Assembly: GCF_007556775.1 (NCBI RefSeq)
Contig: NZ_CP041742.1
Span: 2,184,001 to 2,248,000 of the forward strand
Source of the DNA: Lysobacter lycopersici
GTDB taxonomy: Bacteria; Pseudomonadota; Gammaproteobacteria; Xanthomonadales; Xanthomonadaceae
Length of the DNA stretch: 64,000 nucleotides
Direction: 5' to 3'
This document shows, in pieces, positions 52,301-60,928 of this stretch (its first letter is position 1; the number at the start of each line of letters is the position of its first letter). Under the pieces are notes generated by a model, which did no database searches, was not told the DNA's origin, and saw nothing but the letters and a program-made list of their open reading frames with translations. Position numbers and translations under genes: made by a program.

Positions 52301-52983
52301 ACGGAGATGTTGTCGATGCCGACGATCTCGTCGTTGCCCGCGGCATTGGTGGTGATGATGCGCACCTGCAGCAGCGGCTGGTTGTTCGCATCCGCCGGAA
52401 GCACCGCGGAAACGGCGGTGACCTTGCCGGAGAGGCTGGGGCCTTCGGTGGCGTCGGCCACGAAGCCGGCAGGAACGTTGGTGAACGCGCCGCTGTTGCC
52501 GACGCGGTATTGCAGCGCCACCGGCTGCACCGCGTTGTCGGCGGTGCCGTCGAGGTCGCGCAGGTCGTAGGCGACGTTGATGCCGGTCTGGCCGCTGGTA
52601 TCGAGGTTGATCAGCAGGTAGGGCGCATCGGCCGTGCCGGAGCCCTGGAACCCGATCGTCGGGTCGGTGATCTGGAATTCGATCACGTCGCCATTGGAGA
52701 TGCTGGTGCTGGTCTGGTTGGCCAGCACGCTGAGGTCGTTGGCGGCGGCGCTGGTGCCGGTCAGCGTCTGCGGATCGGTGCCGGTCGAGGTCGTGATGTC
52801 CTGCCCGAGGTAGCCCTCGATGCCGGGGACGCCGGACCAGTCGTCGTTGGTCGTGATCAGGCCGGTGTTCGACCAATCCTGCGAGAAGGGCAGGGTTTGC
52901 GCGGTGTTGTTCGCGTTCGCGGCGAAGATCGCCGGCGACAACAGGATGGCGAGCGCCAGGCGGCGCTTGAGGCTGGACAGCAT
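49351..52983 (-). CDS. ExeM/NucH-family extracellular nuclease, catalytically complete copy
   Basis: 1210 residues: signal peptide, an N-terminal region, a Calx-beta domain (about 240-350, SAAEGDSGTK), a lamin-tail/OB-like segment (350-480), an EEP endonuclease/exonuclease/phosphatase domain (about 614-950), and two DUF11-like repeats (956-1075, 1092-1210). EEP catalytic residues are present: MEMENL, VHQRS, LGDFNAFD (near 836) and LSDHDPA (near 944). Likely digests extracellular DNA, e.g. for nutrients or biofilm release, as described for ExeM in Shewanella. A short DADADADAD stretch occurs near 395. Confidence 0.9.
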   Translation of the reverse strand: MLSSLKRRLALAILLSPAIFAANANNTAQTLPFSQDWSNTGLITTNDDWSGVPGIEGYLGQDITTSTGTDPQTLTGTSAAANDLSVLANQTSTSISNGDVIEFQITDPTIGFQGSGTADAPYLLINLDTSGQTGINVAYDLRDLDGTADNAVQPVALQYRVGNSGAFTNVPAGFVADATEGPSLSGKVTAVSAVLPADANNQPLLQVRIITTNAAGNDEIVGIDNISVTSGVVAQPSVSFGSTSAAEGDSGTKPFFFTISSNVAPTSDLNIGYMTVDGTATTADNDYVAKSGTATIAAGTTSVTISVDVNGDTTPEPNETFSVVVTNAGGAIIANGTGTGTINNDDVTVVPIHDIQGNGDASPLVGQTVTTRGIVTGRKSNGFFIQAADADADADPMTSEGVYVFTSSAPPAEAAVGNLVQVTATISEYSPTQDPLQPPLTELGFATVTLLSTGNALPTPVPLTTTFPNPEGAYDQLERVEGMRVSAASLTVVGPTDGTTNEPNATGASNGVFYATVTGDPRPFRTPGIQAPDPAPSGSIPPIPRWDTAPETMEVDSDAIGGAKLDLAAGAVVTGVTGPMDYGFRRYTILPEATPTVASTGEAVTAARLPSDDEFTVASYNLERFFDTVNDPAIGEPVLTPAAFANRLNKASLGIRDELHTPDVLAVMEMENLSTLQQLASKINSDAVAAGDEDPQYAAYLDEGNDVGGIDVGFLVKTAPVDGSTPRVEVVDVTQYGKDTTWIDPSDNSASLLNDRPPLLLRAIVHYADGRSFPVSAFAVHQRSLNGISDETVSGLTTAGDRVRKKRQAQAEYLAGLVQARETADPSEHLIVLGDFNAFDFNDGYVDPMGVVTGLPTPDDQTVVPGDGVDLVNPDLMNLHYLPEANKRYSYVFDGQAQSLDHILINQALGTDVAAYDLDHARMNADFPETNRNDANSPSRLSDHDPAIAYFAVQTVEHADLEMDVEATPSTVSVGRPVMVIGTVINRGPDDATNPGVGFAFDQALPDLQVSITPEGWSCDAPQISGGTTSVACNASTLAANTAATFTLQASAVATTLPGTLTAAAAATSETDDPDTSNNDFQDAVTVTPAPPQADLSVGLVRTGVASGPVANFSVPVHNAGPDAAQNVFVMIRGNGANPTTANPKGWICKRNQTYEIYCNRIDPMPAGTSETIRFSVITPRTAHLSFRAEVLSDAEDPNLNNNAADYTKP

Positions 52984-53158
52984 GAGTTTTCCCCGAATCG
53001 GCGCGCTCCGGCGCCATGGCCCGATTGTGCCCCAAACCGATGTCGGCGGCATGACGCCAGATCCACGACGAGCCCTCGGCTCGATCCGGGGCTTGTCGGC
53101 AGGCGATCGGGGAAGGCGCCTGCCCCCGAACCGCGCCGTAACGGCGCGGTGGCGAGGC

Positions 53159-56100
53159 TCAGGGCGTGACGTTCACCGACGTCGAGGCCTGGTTGTTCCC
53201 GGGTACCGGGTCGACGTTCGCCGAATCGGCCGTGATCGCGAGATGCACCTGGCCGCCTGCCTTGCCGGCGGGCGCGCTCGCGGTCACGGTGAACGTCGCG
53301 GTGCCGCCCGAACCGACCTGCGAAAAGACGCAGGCTATGGTCGTGGACCCCGCCGCAATTTGCGGAACCTCGCAGTCCTGCAGCGGGTCACTCGACGTGA
53401 TCGCCAGGTCCGGGAGTTCGGCGTCGAAGGCGAACCCCGCGCCGACGAAGGACGCGGTATCGGGCCCGAGGTTGCGCACCTTGGCGGTGAACGTCATCGC
53501 CTGCCCGGCCTTCACCGCGGCCGGCGTCGCGGTCACGCTCGCCGACAAGTCCGCGAAGGAATCCGGGGTGACGTACAGCACCACCGGGTCGTGCGACGAC
53601 ACCCGCAGCGCGGTCGTGTCGTTGCGGCGGGTCTCGGGGAAATCCGCGTCGATGCGCGCGTAGTCCATGCGCGTGCCGCCGCCGGCCGAGAGCGCCGCGT
53701 TGATCAGGATGTGGTCGGTCTGCTGTCGCGATCCGCGGTCGAGGTCGTTGTAGCCCTCGGTGCTGCCGAGGGGCGTGTACAAGGTCGGGTTCAAGATGTG
53801 AGCGCCATCGTTCGGGACCGCCGTCCTTTCGTCGATCGGGGCCTCGTGGAAGACGGCGAGGACATCGACGTAGCCGTCGTTCACCGCCGGCGCGTCGAAA
53901 TCGCCGAGCAGCACGATCTTCCGCGTCGGATCGGCGACCTGCAATTGCTGGATGTAGTTGGCGATGTACTGCACCTGCTGCAGGCGCTTCTGCCGGACCC
54001 TGTCGCCGAGCGTGGTCAGGCCCGACGCGGCTTCGCTGGCGATGTCCTCGCGGTCGCGCAGCTGGGCATTGATGACCGTCAGCGGATACCCGCTTCCGTC
54101 GATGTCGACGGTGGCATCGAGCATGAGCGGGGGGCGGTCGAACAACACCGCGTTGTGCCCCAACCCCGGGTCGAAGAAGGTCGCCGATTTGCCGATCTGG
54201 ACGACCGAACGGACTTGCACGCGCGGACGGCCGCTCGCGCCGGCCGCGGTCTTGACCAGCAGCGCGACATCGAGCCCGTCCGTGGCGCTGCCCTCGAGCA
54301 GGTACGGCTTGTACGCCGGGTTCGGATGGCCCGCCGCCACTTCGTCGTTGTTGATCTTGACCCCGATCGAGAACAGCGCGGCCGAGTTCTCGACATCCTG
54401 CAAGCCGAGGATGTCCGGCAGGTGCAGCGCGTTGCGCACGGCGAGCGAGAGCTTGGCGACGCGTGCATTGAATGCGTCGATCGTGAGCACGGGTTCGTCG
54501 CGGCCCGGGTCGTTGGCCGGGTCGTAGAAGCGATCCAGGTTGAAGCTCGCGACGGTGAAGCCATTGGCGGGCGGGTTCGGCGCGTACTTCAGCGGGGACA
54601 CGGACGTCATCGTGATCGGCGCCGTCGGGTCGCGCAGCAGGGTGTAGCGACGGTTGCGGTAATCGAGGACGCCCTGCAGGCCGGTGACCGTCGTGCCCGT
54701 CATCAGGTTGAGTTGCGATCCGCCCTGGGCATCGCTGTCGACGGCGATGACCTCGGGATTGCCGTCCCAGATCGGCAATGGCAGCGATTCGCTGCCGGAC
54801 GGGTTCGGGTCGGGCTGTTCGATGCCCTGCTCGCGGTAAGGGATTCCACGCGACGGATCGACCTTGGTCGCGAAGAAGACGCCGTTGCTCGCGGCGGTGC
54901 TGGTGCGCTCGGTCACCACGCCCTGGGTCGGGCCGGTGACGACCACCGTTCCGGGCGTGACGCGCATCCCCTCGTAGGGTTCGAGCTGCAGGTACGCCGT
55001 CCAGTTCGTGTCGGTGGGATCGATCTGCAATGCCACCGGCGCAGGCAGCGGGTTGCCGCTGCTGACGACGGTGATCGCGGGAGAGGCGCCGAGCTGGGTG
55101 CGTTCCGGGGAGCCGGGATCATCCGGCGGCACGAAGGACTGCACGGTCCCGGTGACGACGACGCGGTTGCCGACCGCGGCGCTCGAAGGCGGCGCGCCGC
55201 CGGTGTCGACGAAAATGCCGCTCGAGGATTGCCAGAATCCGTCGTCTTGTCCGTCCGGCGTCTGCATGAAGAAGCCGTTTTCCACGCGCGCCGTGACCAC
55301 GCCGCCAACGGGCAGGCGCTGCCCGATGTGTTGCGGCCCGTCGCCGAACATATCCCGCCACTGGATTTCGTCGATCAGGTAGGTTTTCGGATCGTCGTTG
55401 CGGATGGTCAGCTTGACGCTCTGATTCGCGGTGCCCGGGGTCGCGCCCGTTGCGCTCACCACGTCGATGAGCGCGTACTCGTCCGCTTCGTAGTCCTGGT
55501 CGCCATAGACCGTAAAGTTGAGCGGGGCGGACGTCTTGCCCGCGGGGATCGTGCCTTGCAACGTTCCGGAAGGTGCGTAATCGACGCCGGATTTCGCGCT
55601 TCCGCCGTATACCTTGACGCTGAACGCCACGCCGCCGGCGGGCGCGGCCTTGTTGAGTTTCGCGAGCGCGACCGCGGTCTTGGTCCCGCTGTTGCCCTCG
55701 TCCACCGAGACTCCCTGCAACGAGATGACGGGCGGGGGCTCGAAGTCGGAGGTCGCACCGACATGCACGTTGTCGACCGCCAGGCCATCGTCGTTGCCCG
55801 CGGCATCGAAGTCCTTCCAGCGCAGCCAGAACGTCGCGCCCGCGGGAATGGTGATGCCAGCCGGAAGATCCGCGCCAATGCTCAGCTGGTACTGGGGCAG
55901 GCTGCCGTTGATCCGCCCGACCGGCGCACCGGTCGCGATCGTGTTCACATCCAACGCGTCGACATCGGTCCAGTGCCCGGTCTGCAGCGACGTCGCGTCC
56001 GTGCTGAACTGGAAGTCGAGGCGGTCGCTGCGACCGGTCGCGCCGACATGCCATTGCTGGCCACCGTACCGGATCCAGATCGATGTCAGGTTCCCGCCGG

Positions 56101-56443
56101 TGGCGTTCTTCAGGCAGACGCCGAACATCGGCGCCATCGCGGCGCTGGCGACGCTGCCGAGCGCGCGCCATGACGACCCCGCGGTGCCATAACTGTAGAG
56201 CCCGGCTCCGCCATGGGAGCCATCGTCCGCGATCATCAACCCATCGCCGTCGTAGATGGACCAGCCCACGGGGACTTGCGACGAAGATCCGCTGGACGCC
56301 AGTGAATCGAAGTTCTGGTCGTAGGCGATGAAAGTCGACCAGGGGATCTCGGCGCAACCGGCGTGCGCCGTGCCCGCGAAGCACAAAGCCGCAAGCAACG
56401 GCAACACCAAACCGCCGCGCATCGACGCGAAGTAAGCCCCCAT
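53159..56443 (-). CDS. ExeM/NucH-family paralogue with altered EEP active site
   Basis: 1094 residues with the same plan: signal peptide (MRGGLVLPLLAALCFAGTAHA), Calx-beta domain (about 240-350), OB-like part, EEP domain (about 626-955) and one DUF11 domain (961-1094). Several catalytic positions differ from its neighbour: GDFN is GDFD, SDHDP is SSHDP, and VHQRS is NAQLRD. The Glu in VENS is kept. It may be an inactive binding protein or have changed chemistry. It is in tandem with the intact copy; 175 bp separate them. The start is either 56443 or the ATG seven codons in. Confidence 0.85.
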   Translation of the reverse strand: MGAYFASMRGGLVLPLLAALCFAGTAHAGCAEIPWSTFIAYDQNFDSLASSGSSSQVPVGWSIYDGDGLMIADDGSHGGAGLYSYGTAGSSWRALGSVASAAMAPMFGVCLKNATGGNLTSIWIRYGGQQWHVGATGRSDRLDFQFSTDATSLQTGHWTDVDALDVNTIATGAPVGRINGSLPQYQLSIGADLPAGITIPAGATFWLRWKDFDAAGNDDGLAVDNVHVGATSDFEPPPVISLQGVSVDEGNSGTKTAVALAKLNKAAPAGGVAFSVKVYGGSAKSGVDYAPSGTLQGTIPAGKTSAPLNFTVYGDQDYEADEYALIDVVSATGATPGTANQSVKLTIRNDDPKTYLIDEIQWRDMFGDGPQHIGQRLPVGGVVTARVENGFFMQTPDGQDDGFWQSSSGIFVDTGGAPPSSAAVGNRVVVTGTVQSFVPPDDPGSPERTQLGASPAITVVSSGNPLPAPVALQIDPTDTNWTAYLQLEPYEGMRVTPGTVVVTGPTQGVVTERTSTAASNGVFFATKVDPSRGIPYREQGIEQPDPNPSGSESLPLPIWDGNPEVIAVDSDAQGGSQLNLMTGTTVTGLQGVLDYRNRRYTLLRDPTAPITMTSVSPLKYAPNPPANGFTVASFNLDRFYDPANDPGRDEPVLTIDAFNARVAKLSLAVRNALHLPDILGLQDVENSAALFSIGVKINNDEVAAGHPNPAYKPYLLEGSATDGLDVALLVKTAAGASGRPRVQVRSVVQIGKSATFFDPGLGHNAVLFDRPPLMLDATVDIDGSGYPLTVINAQLRDREDIASEAASGLTTLGDRVRQKRLQQVQYIANYIQQLQVADPTRKIVLLGDFDAPAVNDGYVDVLAVFHEAPIDERTAVPNDGAHILNPTLYTPLGSTEGYNDLDRGSRQQTDHILINAALSAGGGTRMDYARIDADFPETRRNDTTALRVSSHDPVVLYVTPDSFADLSASVTATPAAVKAGQAMTFTAKVRNLGPDTASFVGAGFAFDAELPDLAITSSDPLQDCEVPQIAAGSTTIACVFSQVGSGGTATFTVTASAPAGKAGGQVHLAITADSANVDPVPGNNQASTSVNVTP

Positions 56444-56557
56444 GTCCCGCCCCCGATTCCCCGTTCCCCGCGCGAATCCTAGCGCGCCGGACCATGGCCG
56501 CAAGTGACGGGGAATCCGCGCAGGGACGCCGCGGCGGGCCCATGCGAGAATCCGGGC

Positions 56558-57427
56558 ATGGCGATAGACGACAACCAGCGCCCGCTCGAGGCGGAGATCC
56601 ACACCGACCTGGCCGGTCGCATGACCTACGCCGGCTACCTGCAACTGGACCGGCTGCTGTCCGCGCAGCAGCCGCTGTCGAACCCGCCGCATCACGACGA
56701 ACTCCTGTTCATCATCCAGCACCAGGTCTCGGAGCTGTGGCTGAAGCTGCTGGTGCACGAGCTGGGCGCGGCGATCGAACACCTGCGCCGCGACGAACTC
56801 GACGCCTGCCAGAAGATCTTCGCGCGCTGCAAGCAGGTGATCGCGCAGCTGACCGCGATGTGGTCGGTGCTGGAAACGCTCACGCCCTCCGAATACATGG
56901 AATTCCGCCACATCCTCGGGCCGTCGTCGGGATTCCAGTCGCTGCAGTACCGCGTCATCGAATTCCAGCTAGGCAACAAGAACGCCGGGATGCTGAAGGT
57001 GTTCGCGCACGACCCGCAGGCGCAGGCGCGGTTGCGCGAAGCGCTGGAATCGCCGTCGCTGTACGACGAGGCGCTGGCCTACCTCGCGCGCCGCGGCCAC
57101 GCGATTCCGCAGCGCCACCTGCAGCGCGATTGGTCGCAGCCGCACGTCTCGGATCCGGAATTGCTGCCGGCGTTCGAGCGCATCTACGAGGACACCGATG
57201 CGCACTGGGCCGAGTACCACCTGTGCGAGGACCTGGTCGACCTCGAATCGCAATTCCAGCTCTGGCGCTTCCGCCACATGCGCACGGTGCTGCGCATCAT
57301 CGGTTTCAAGCCCGGCACCGGCGGTTCCAGCGGCGTGGGTTTCCTCAAGCAGGCGCTGGACCTGACCTTTTTCCCGGAGCTGTTCGAAGTGCGAACGGCC
57401 ATCGGCGTACCGAACGCCGCCTACTGA
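56558..57427 (+). CDS. kynA: Tryptophan 2,3-dioxygenase
   Basis: Heme enzyme that opens the indole ring of tryptophan, the first step of the kynurenine pathway. 289 residues, all-alpha, with [15 protein letters not shown] near 60, heme-proximal His region RFRHMRTV near 240, substrate loop [12 protein letters not shown] near 255, and the terminal [10 protein letters not shown]. Start ATG at 56558. Downstream is a peptide transporter, not other kyn genes. Confidence 0.95.
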   Translation: MAIDDNQRPLEAEIHTDLAGRMTYAGYLQLDRLLSAQQPLSNPPHHDELLFIIQHQVSELWLKLLVHELGAAIEHLRRDELDACQKIFARCKQVIAQLTAMWSVLETLTPSEYMEFRHILGPSSGFQSLQYRVIEFQLGNKNAGMLKVFAHDPQAQARLREALESPSLYDEALAYLARRGHAIPQRHLQRDWSQPHVSDPELLPAFERIYEDTDAHWAEYHLCEDLVDLESQFQLWRFRHMRTVLRIIGFKPGTGGSSGVGFLKQALDLTFFPELFEVRTAIGVPNAAY

Positions 57428-57550
57428 TCGGGCTGCTGCGCCGCAGCATGGGTCCGCGGTTTGACGCCGCATCGCGTCGTCGGCAATGCTCGCGCGTCCC
57501 GCATCGCGGGCTGATTTCCTGAATACGCCACTTCCACACAGGGGAACCGC

Positions 57551-59083
57551 ATGAGCGGAGCCGCAGACACCTCAACGCCGGTGAATCCACCGGACTTCCC
57601 GCAACTCATGGGGCACCCGCGTCCGTTGTGGATGCTGTTCATGTCGGAATTCTGGGAACGCTTCGCGTTCTACGGCATTCGCTGGGCGATGGTGTTGTAC
57701 ATCGTGGCCCAGTTCCACGGCGGCGATGCCTCCGGCGAGAAGCCGGCGAGCGAACTCTATGGCGCGTACCTGGCGCTGGTGTACGCGGGCGCGATCTTCG
57801 GCGGCTACGTGGCCGACAAACTGATCGGCTTCCAGCGTTCGATCCTGCTCGGCGCGGTGATCATGGCCGCGGGCCTGTTCCTGCTGGCATCGCCGACCGA
57901 ATCGATGTTCAAGCTCGGCCTGGCCACGATCATCGTCGGCAACGGCCTGTTCAAGCCGATCATCTCCACCATCGTCGGCAAGCTGTACGCGCAGGGCGAC
58001 GAACGCCGCGATTCCGGCTTCACCATCTTCTACATGGGCATCAACCTCGGCGCGCTGCTGGCGCCGCTGGTCACCCAGTACCTGGCGAAGAAGATCTTCG
58101 GCATCGAGGACATGCCGGCCTACAAGGTCGTGTTCATCGCCTCGGGCGTCGGCATGCTGCTGAGCCTGGTGTGGTTCTGGTTCGGGCGCAGGCAACTCAA
58201 GGGCATCGGCCTGCCGGCCGCGCACCAGACCGGGATGCGCAACGTCAGCCTGGTGCTGTTGCTGGGCGTGATCATCGGCATCCCGCTGTTCTACGCGCTG
58301 CTGACCATCGACGCGACCTTGCTGCAGTACATCCTGATGGCGTTGTTCGTGATCCCGGCGGTGATGCTGTTCCGCGAAGGCGTGGTGGAAGGCCGGGTCT
58401 CGCGCGACAAGGTGTCCGCGATGCTGCTCATCTTCGTGTTCAACGTGCTGTTCTGGATGTTCTTCGAGCAGGCCGGCAGTTCGTTCAACTTCCTCGCCGA
58501 GAAGATCGTCGACCGCGACATCGGCATGCAGGGCCTGTTCCAGGCGCTCGCCGGCACCAACGATTTCCCGGTGTCCTGGTTCCAGTCGGTGAACTCGGTG
58601 GCGATCATCGTGCTCGCGCCGATCATGGCCTGGATGTGGGTGAAGATGGGCCGCAACAACCCGATCATCCCGCGCAAGTTCGGCCTCGGCCTGATCTTCA
58701 ATGGCCTCGCCTTCCTGCTGCTGATGGTGGCGCTGTCGAGCATGCTCGATGACGCCGGCAAGATCCCGTTCTGGACGTTGTTCATGGTCTACGTGATCCA
58801 GTCGATCGGGGAGCTGTGCCTGTCGCCGATCGGCTTGTCGATGACCACCAAACTCGCGCCGGCCAAGCTCGGCGGCTTGGCGATGGGCTGCTGGTTCCTG
58901 TCGATCGCGATCGGCAACAACCTCGCGGGCATCTTCGCCGGCCACGTCAGCGGCGAAGGCGGCATGACCGTGGCCTCGGCGCATTCCGGCTACACCTTTG
59001 GCTTCTATGCGCTGGTCGGCTCGGGCGTGTTGCTGTTCCTGATCGCGCCGCTGATCCAGAAGTGGATGCATGGGGTGAAGTGA
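57551..59083 (+). CDS. POT/PTR-family proton-dependent peptide transporter
   Basis: 510 residues, 12-14 membrane spans. The ExxER motif EFWERFAFYGIRW near 33, Gly-rich loops, FFEQAGSS near 300 (PTR-type) and the terminal SIGLSMTTKLAP mark a POT-family di/tripeptide:H+ symporter. Single gene between kynA and repeats. Confidence 0.93.
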   Translation: MSGAADTSTPVNPPDFPQLMGHPRPLWMLFMSEFWERFAFYGIRWAMVLYIVAQFHGGDASGEKPASELYGAYLALVYAGAIFGGYVADKLIGFQRSILLGAVIMAAGLFLLASPTESMFKLGLATIIVGNGLFKPIISTIVGKLYAQGDERRDSGFTIFYMGINLGALLAPLVTQYLAKKIFGIEDMPAYKVVFIASGVGMLLSLVWFWFGRRQLKGIGLPAAHQTGMRNVSLVLLLGVIIGIPLFYALLTIDATLLQYILMALFVIPAVMLFREGVVEGRVSRDKVSAMLLIFVFNVLFWMFFEQAGSSFNFLAEKIVDRDIGMQGLFQALAGTNDFPVSWFQSVNSVAIIVLAPIMAWMWVKMGRNNPIIPRKFGLGLIFNGLAFLLLMVALSSMLDDAGKIPFWTLFMVYVIQSIGELCLSPIGLSMTTKLAPAKLGGLAMGCWFLSIAIGNNLAGIFAGHVSGEGGMTVASAHSGYTFGFYALVGSGVLLFLIAPLIQKWMHGVK

Positions 59084-59120
59084 GTTCAGAGCCTGCTCCG
59101 TACTCGATACGGGGATGAAC

Positions 59121-59201
59121 TCATCCCGGCCAGCACATGGATGTGCGCTGAGCCGGGATCCAAGGGCAAAAACTGGATTCCCGCTTTCGCGGGAATGACG
59201 A
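59121..59201. repeat. Two different REP-like units in tandem
   Basis: A hairpin TCATCCCGGC-n-GCCGGGATC (about 59121-59160), followed by CTGGATTCCCGC-tttc-GCGGGAATGACG (59173-59201). They lie between the peptide transporter and the MarR-family gene, right before a terminator. Confidence 0.75.
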
Positions 59202-59209
59202 GCAAAAAG

Positions 59210-59239
59210 CGAAAACGGCGCCTCAGGGCGCCGTTTTCG
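59210..59239. terminator. Bidirectional terminator
   Basis: GAAAACGGCGCC-tcag-GGCGCCGTTTTC, a perfect 12-bp stem with T-runs on both sides. Stops the MarR-family gene (minus strand) and reads from the left. Confidence 0.9.
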
Positions 59240-59241
59240 TT

Positions 59242-59697
59242 TCAGGCCTCGGTCAGGTGAGCGATGCCATCGGCGAGCTTGTCCAGCAGCGCGTCCAGCG
59301 CCGCGCGTTCGCCGGATTCGAGCCGCGAGAGCAGGCGCCGTTCCAGGTCCAGCGCCAGCGGCGCGATCTCGTCATAGATGCGCTGGCCGCCGCGGCTGAG
59401 CGCGAGCACCGAGCGCCGGCGGTCGTCGCCGTGCGTGTCGCGTTCGACCAGTTCGCGTTCGAGCAAACGCGCCACGGCGCGGCTGACCGCGACCTTGTCC
59501 ATGGCCGTGCGCGCGGCGACCTCGCCGGCGGAGAGATCGGGATAGCGCCCGAGCACCGCGATCACCCGCCATTCGGTCACGCCGATGCCGAAACGCTGCG
59601 CGTAGCGCGTGGCGATGGCCTGGCTGATGCGGTTGGACAGCACGCTCAGCCGATAGGGCAGGAAATGCTCGAGGTCGAGGCTGGCGTGGCGCGGCAT
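59242..59697 (-). CDS. MarR-family regulator of tyrosine catabolism (probable)
   Basis: 151-residue winged-helix regulator (FGIGVTEWRVIAVLGRYPDLSAGEVA, MDKVAVSRAVARLLERELVERD near 67-90, wing GDDRRRSVLAL). It is divergent from hppD-hmgA and a palindrome lies in the shared promoter, so it probably represses those genes until homogentisate or 4-hydroxyphenylpyruvate accumulates (compare HpdR/HmgR-type regulators). Terminated by a perfect hairpin. Confidence 0.88.
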   Translation of the reverse strand: MPRHASLDLEHFLPYRLSVLSNRISQAIATRYAQRFGIGVTEWRVIAVLGRYPDLSAGEVAARTAMDKVAVSRAVARLLERELVERDTHGDDRRRSVLALSRGGQRIYDEIAPLALDLERRLLSRLESGERAALDALLDKLADGIAHLTEA

Positions 59698-59710
59698 GCG
59701 GCGTCGCGGC

Positions 59711-59740
59711 TTGAAATGGTTTCAGATGAAACTATACAAT
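59711..59740 (+). promoter_or_regulatory. hppD promoter with MarR operator
   Basis: TTGAAA (59711-59716) and TACAAT (59735-59740) make a sigma-70-like promoter with an 18-bp spacer. Between them GTTTCA-ga-TGAAAC (59719-59732) is a perfect 6-bp inverted repeat, a natural position for a repressor to block RNA polymerase. Confidence 0.65.
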
Positions 59741-59773
59741 CCGGGCCCCACGTGCAAGCGATGCAGGAAGGCC

Positions 59774-60850
59774 ATGAGCGCGCAACCGAACCTCGGCATG
59801 ACCGTCACCACCTTCGAGAACCCGATGGGCATCCACGGCTTCGAATTCGTGGAATTCGCCGCGCCGGCCGGGCAGGGCGCCGCGATGCGCGCCTACCTCG
59901 AAAGCCTCGGTTTCACCGCGGTGGCGAAGCACAGGTCGCGCGCCGTCACCCTGTTCCGCCAGGGCACGATCAATTTCCTGCTGAACGAGTCCGCCGATAC
60001 CTTCGCTGCCGATTTCGCGACCAAGCACGGCCCCTCCGCCTGCGGTTTCGCGATCCGATTCACCAAGCCAACGAAGGAAGTCCTTTCGCACGTGCTCGCC
60101 AACGGCGGCGAGGAGATCGCGGCCGAGGGCGCAGTGAACGCGCCCAAGATCCAGGGCATCGGCGGCTGCATGCTCTACCTGATCGACGATGCGCGCGACG
60201 ACCTCTACGCCGACTACGCGCCGCTGCCGGGCGTGGACCAGCATCCGGCCGGTTTCGGCCTGACCTTCCTCGACCACCTCACGCACAACGTGTTCCTCGG
60301 CAACATGCAGCAGTGGTCGGATTACTACGAGAAGTTGTTCAACTTCCGCGAGATCCGCTACTTCGACATCAAGGGCGCCAAGACCGGCCTGCTGTCGAAG
60401 GCGATGACCGCGCCGGACGGCATGGTGCGCATCCCGCTCAACGAATCGAGCGACGAGAAGAGCCAGATCAACGAATACCTGCGCGAATACAAGGGCGAGG
60501 GCATCCAGCACATCGCGCTGTTCACCGACGACATCTATTCGACCATCGAGAAGATGCGCGAACAGGGCGTCGCCTTCCTCGACACGCCCGACACCTACTT
60601 CGACGTGATCGACCAGCGCGTCCCGAACCACGGTGAGGATGTGCCGCGGCTGGCCAGGAACAAGATCCTGATCGACGCCGATCCGGAAACGCACCAGCGC
60701 AAGCTGCTGCAGATCTTCACCCAGAACGCGTTCGGCCCGATCTTCTTCGAGATCATCCAGCGCAAGGGCAACGAAGGTTTCGGCGAAGGCAATTTCCAGG
60801 CGCTGTTCGAATCGATCGAACGCGACCAGATGCGCCGCGGCGTGTTGTGA
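59774..60850 (+). CDS. hppD: 4-hydroxyphenylpyruvate dioxygenase
   Basis: Converts 4-hydroxyphenylpyruvate to homogentisate in tyrosine catabolism with Fe(II). 358 residues, two VOC halves with the iron ligands in FLDHLTHNV near 176, GIQHIALF near 253 and the Glu in PIFFEII near 330. Start at MSAQPNLGMTV follows AGGAAGG; an upstream ATG overlaps the promoter. Followed by hmgA, which uses its product. Confidence 0.95.
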   Translation: MSAQPNLGMTVTTFENPMGIHGFEFVEFAAPAGQGAAMRAYLESLGFTAVAKHRSRAVTLFRQGTINFLLNESADTFAADFATKHGPSACGFAIRFTKPTKEVLSHVLANGGEEIAAEGAVNAPKIQGIGGCMLYLIDDARDDLYADYAPLPGVDQHPAGFGLTFLDHLTHNVFLGNMQQWSDYYEKLFNFREIRYFDIKGAKTGLLSKAMTAPDGMVRIPLNESSDEKSQINEYLREYKGEGIQHIALFTDDIYSTIEKMREQGVAFLDTPDTYFDVIDQRVPNHGEDVPRLARNKILIDADPETHQRKLLQIFTQNAFGPIFFEIIQRKGNEGFGEGNFQALFESIERDQMRRGVL

Positions 60851-60860
60851 GGTTTTGAAT

Positions 60861-60905
60861 CCCTCTCCCGCGTGCGGGGAGAGGGTGGCGAAGCCGGGTA
60901 AGGGG
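60861..60905. repeat. Short inverted repeat (CCCTCTCCC type)
   Basis: CCCTCTCCC-gcgtgc-GGGGAGAGGG, with a G-rich tail. Related to the element before nrdJb at 4066. It separates hppD and hmgA by a short distance without an obvious terminator. Confidence 0.7.
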
Positions 60906-60928
60906 CACTATCGGGAGTGGATGCACCA

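Noticed and set aside
50224-56173. Long plus-strand open frames (980-1117 codons) opposite the two nuclease genes
   Set aside because: They are Arg/Val/Gly/Asp/His-rich mirror translations of the nuclease genes; only the minus-strand products show domains and signal peptides.
59696-59773. Longer hppD start upstream of 59774
   Set aside because: An ATG at 59726 overlaps the promoter and operator, and the extra residues are unlike any family N-terminus.
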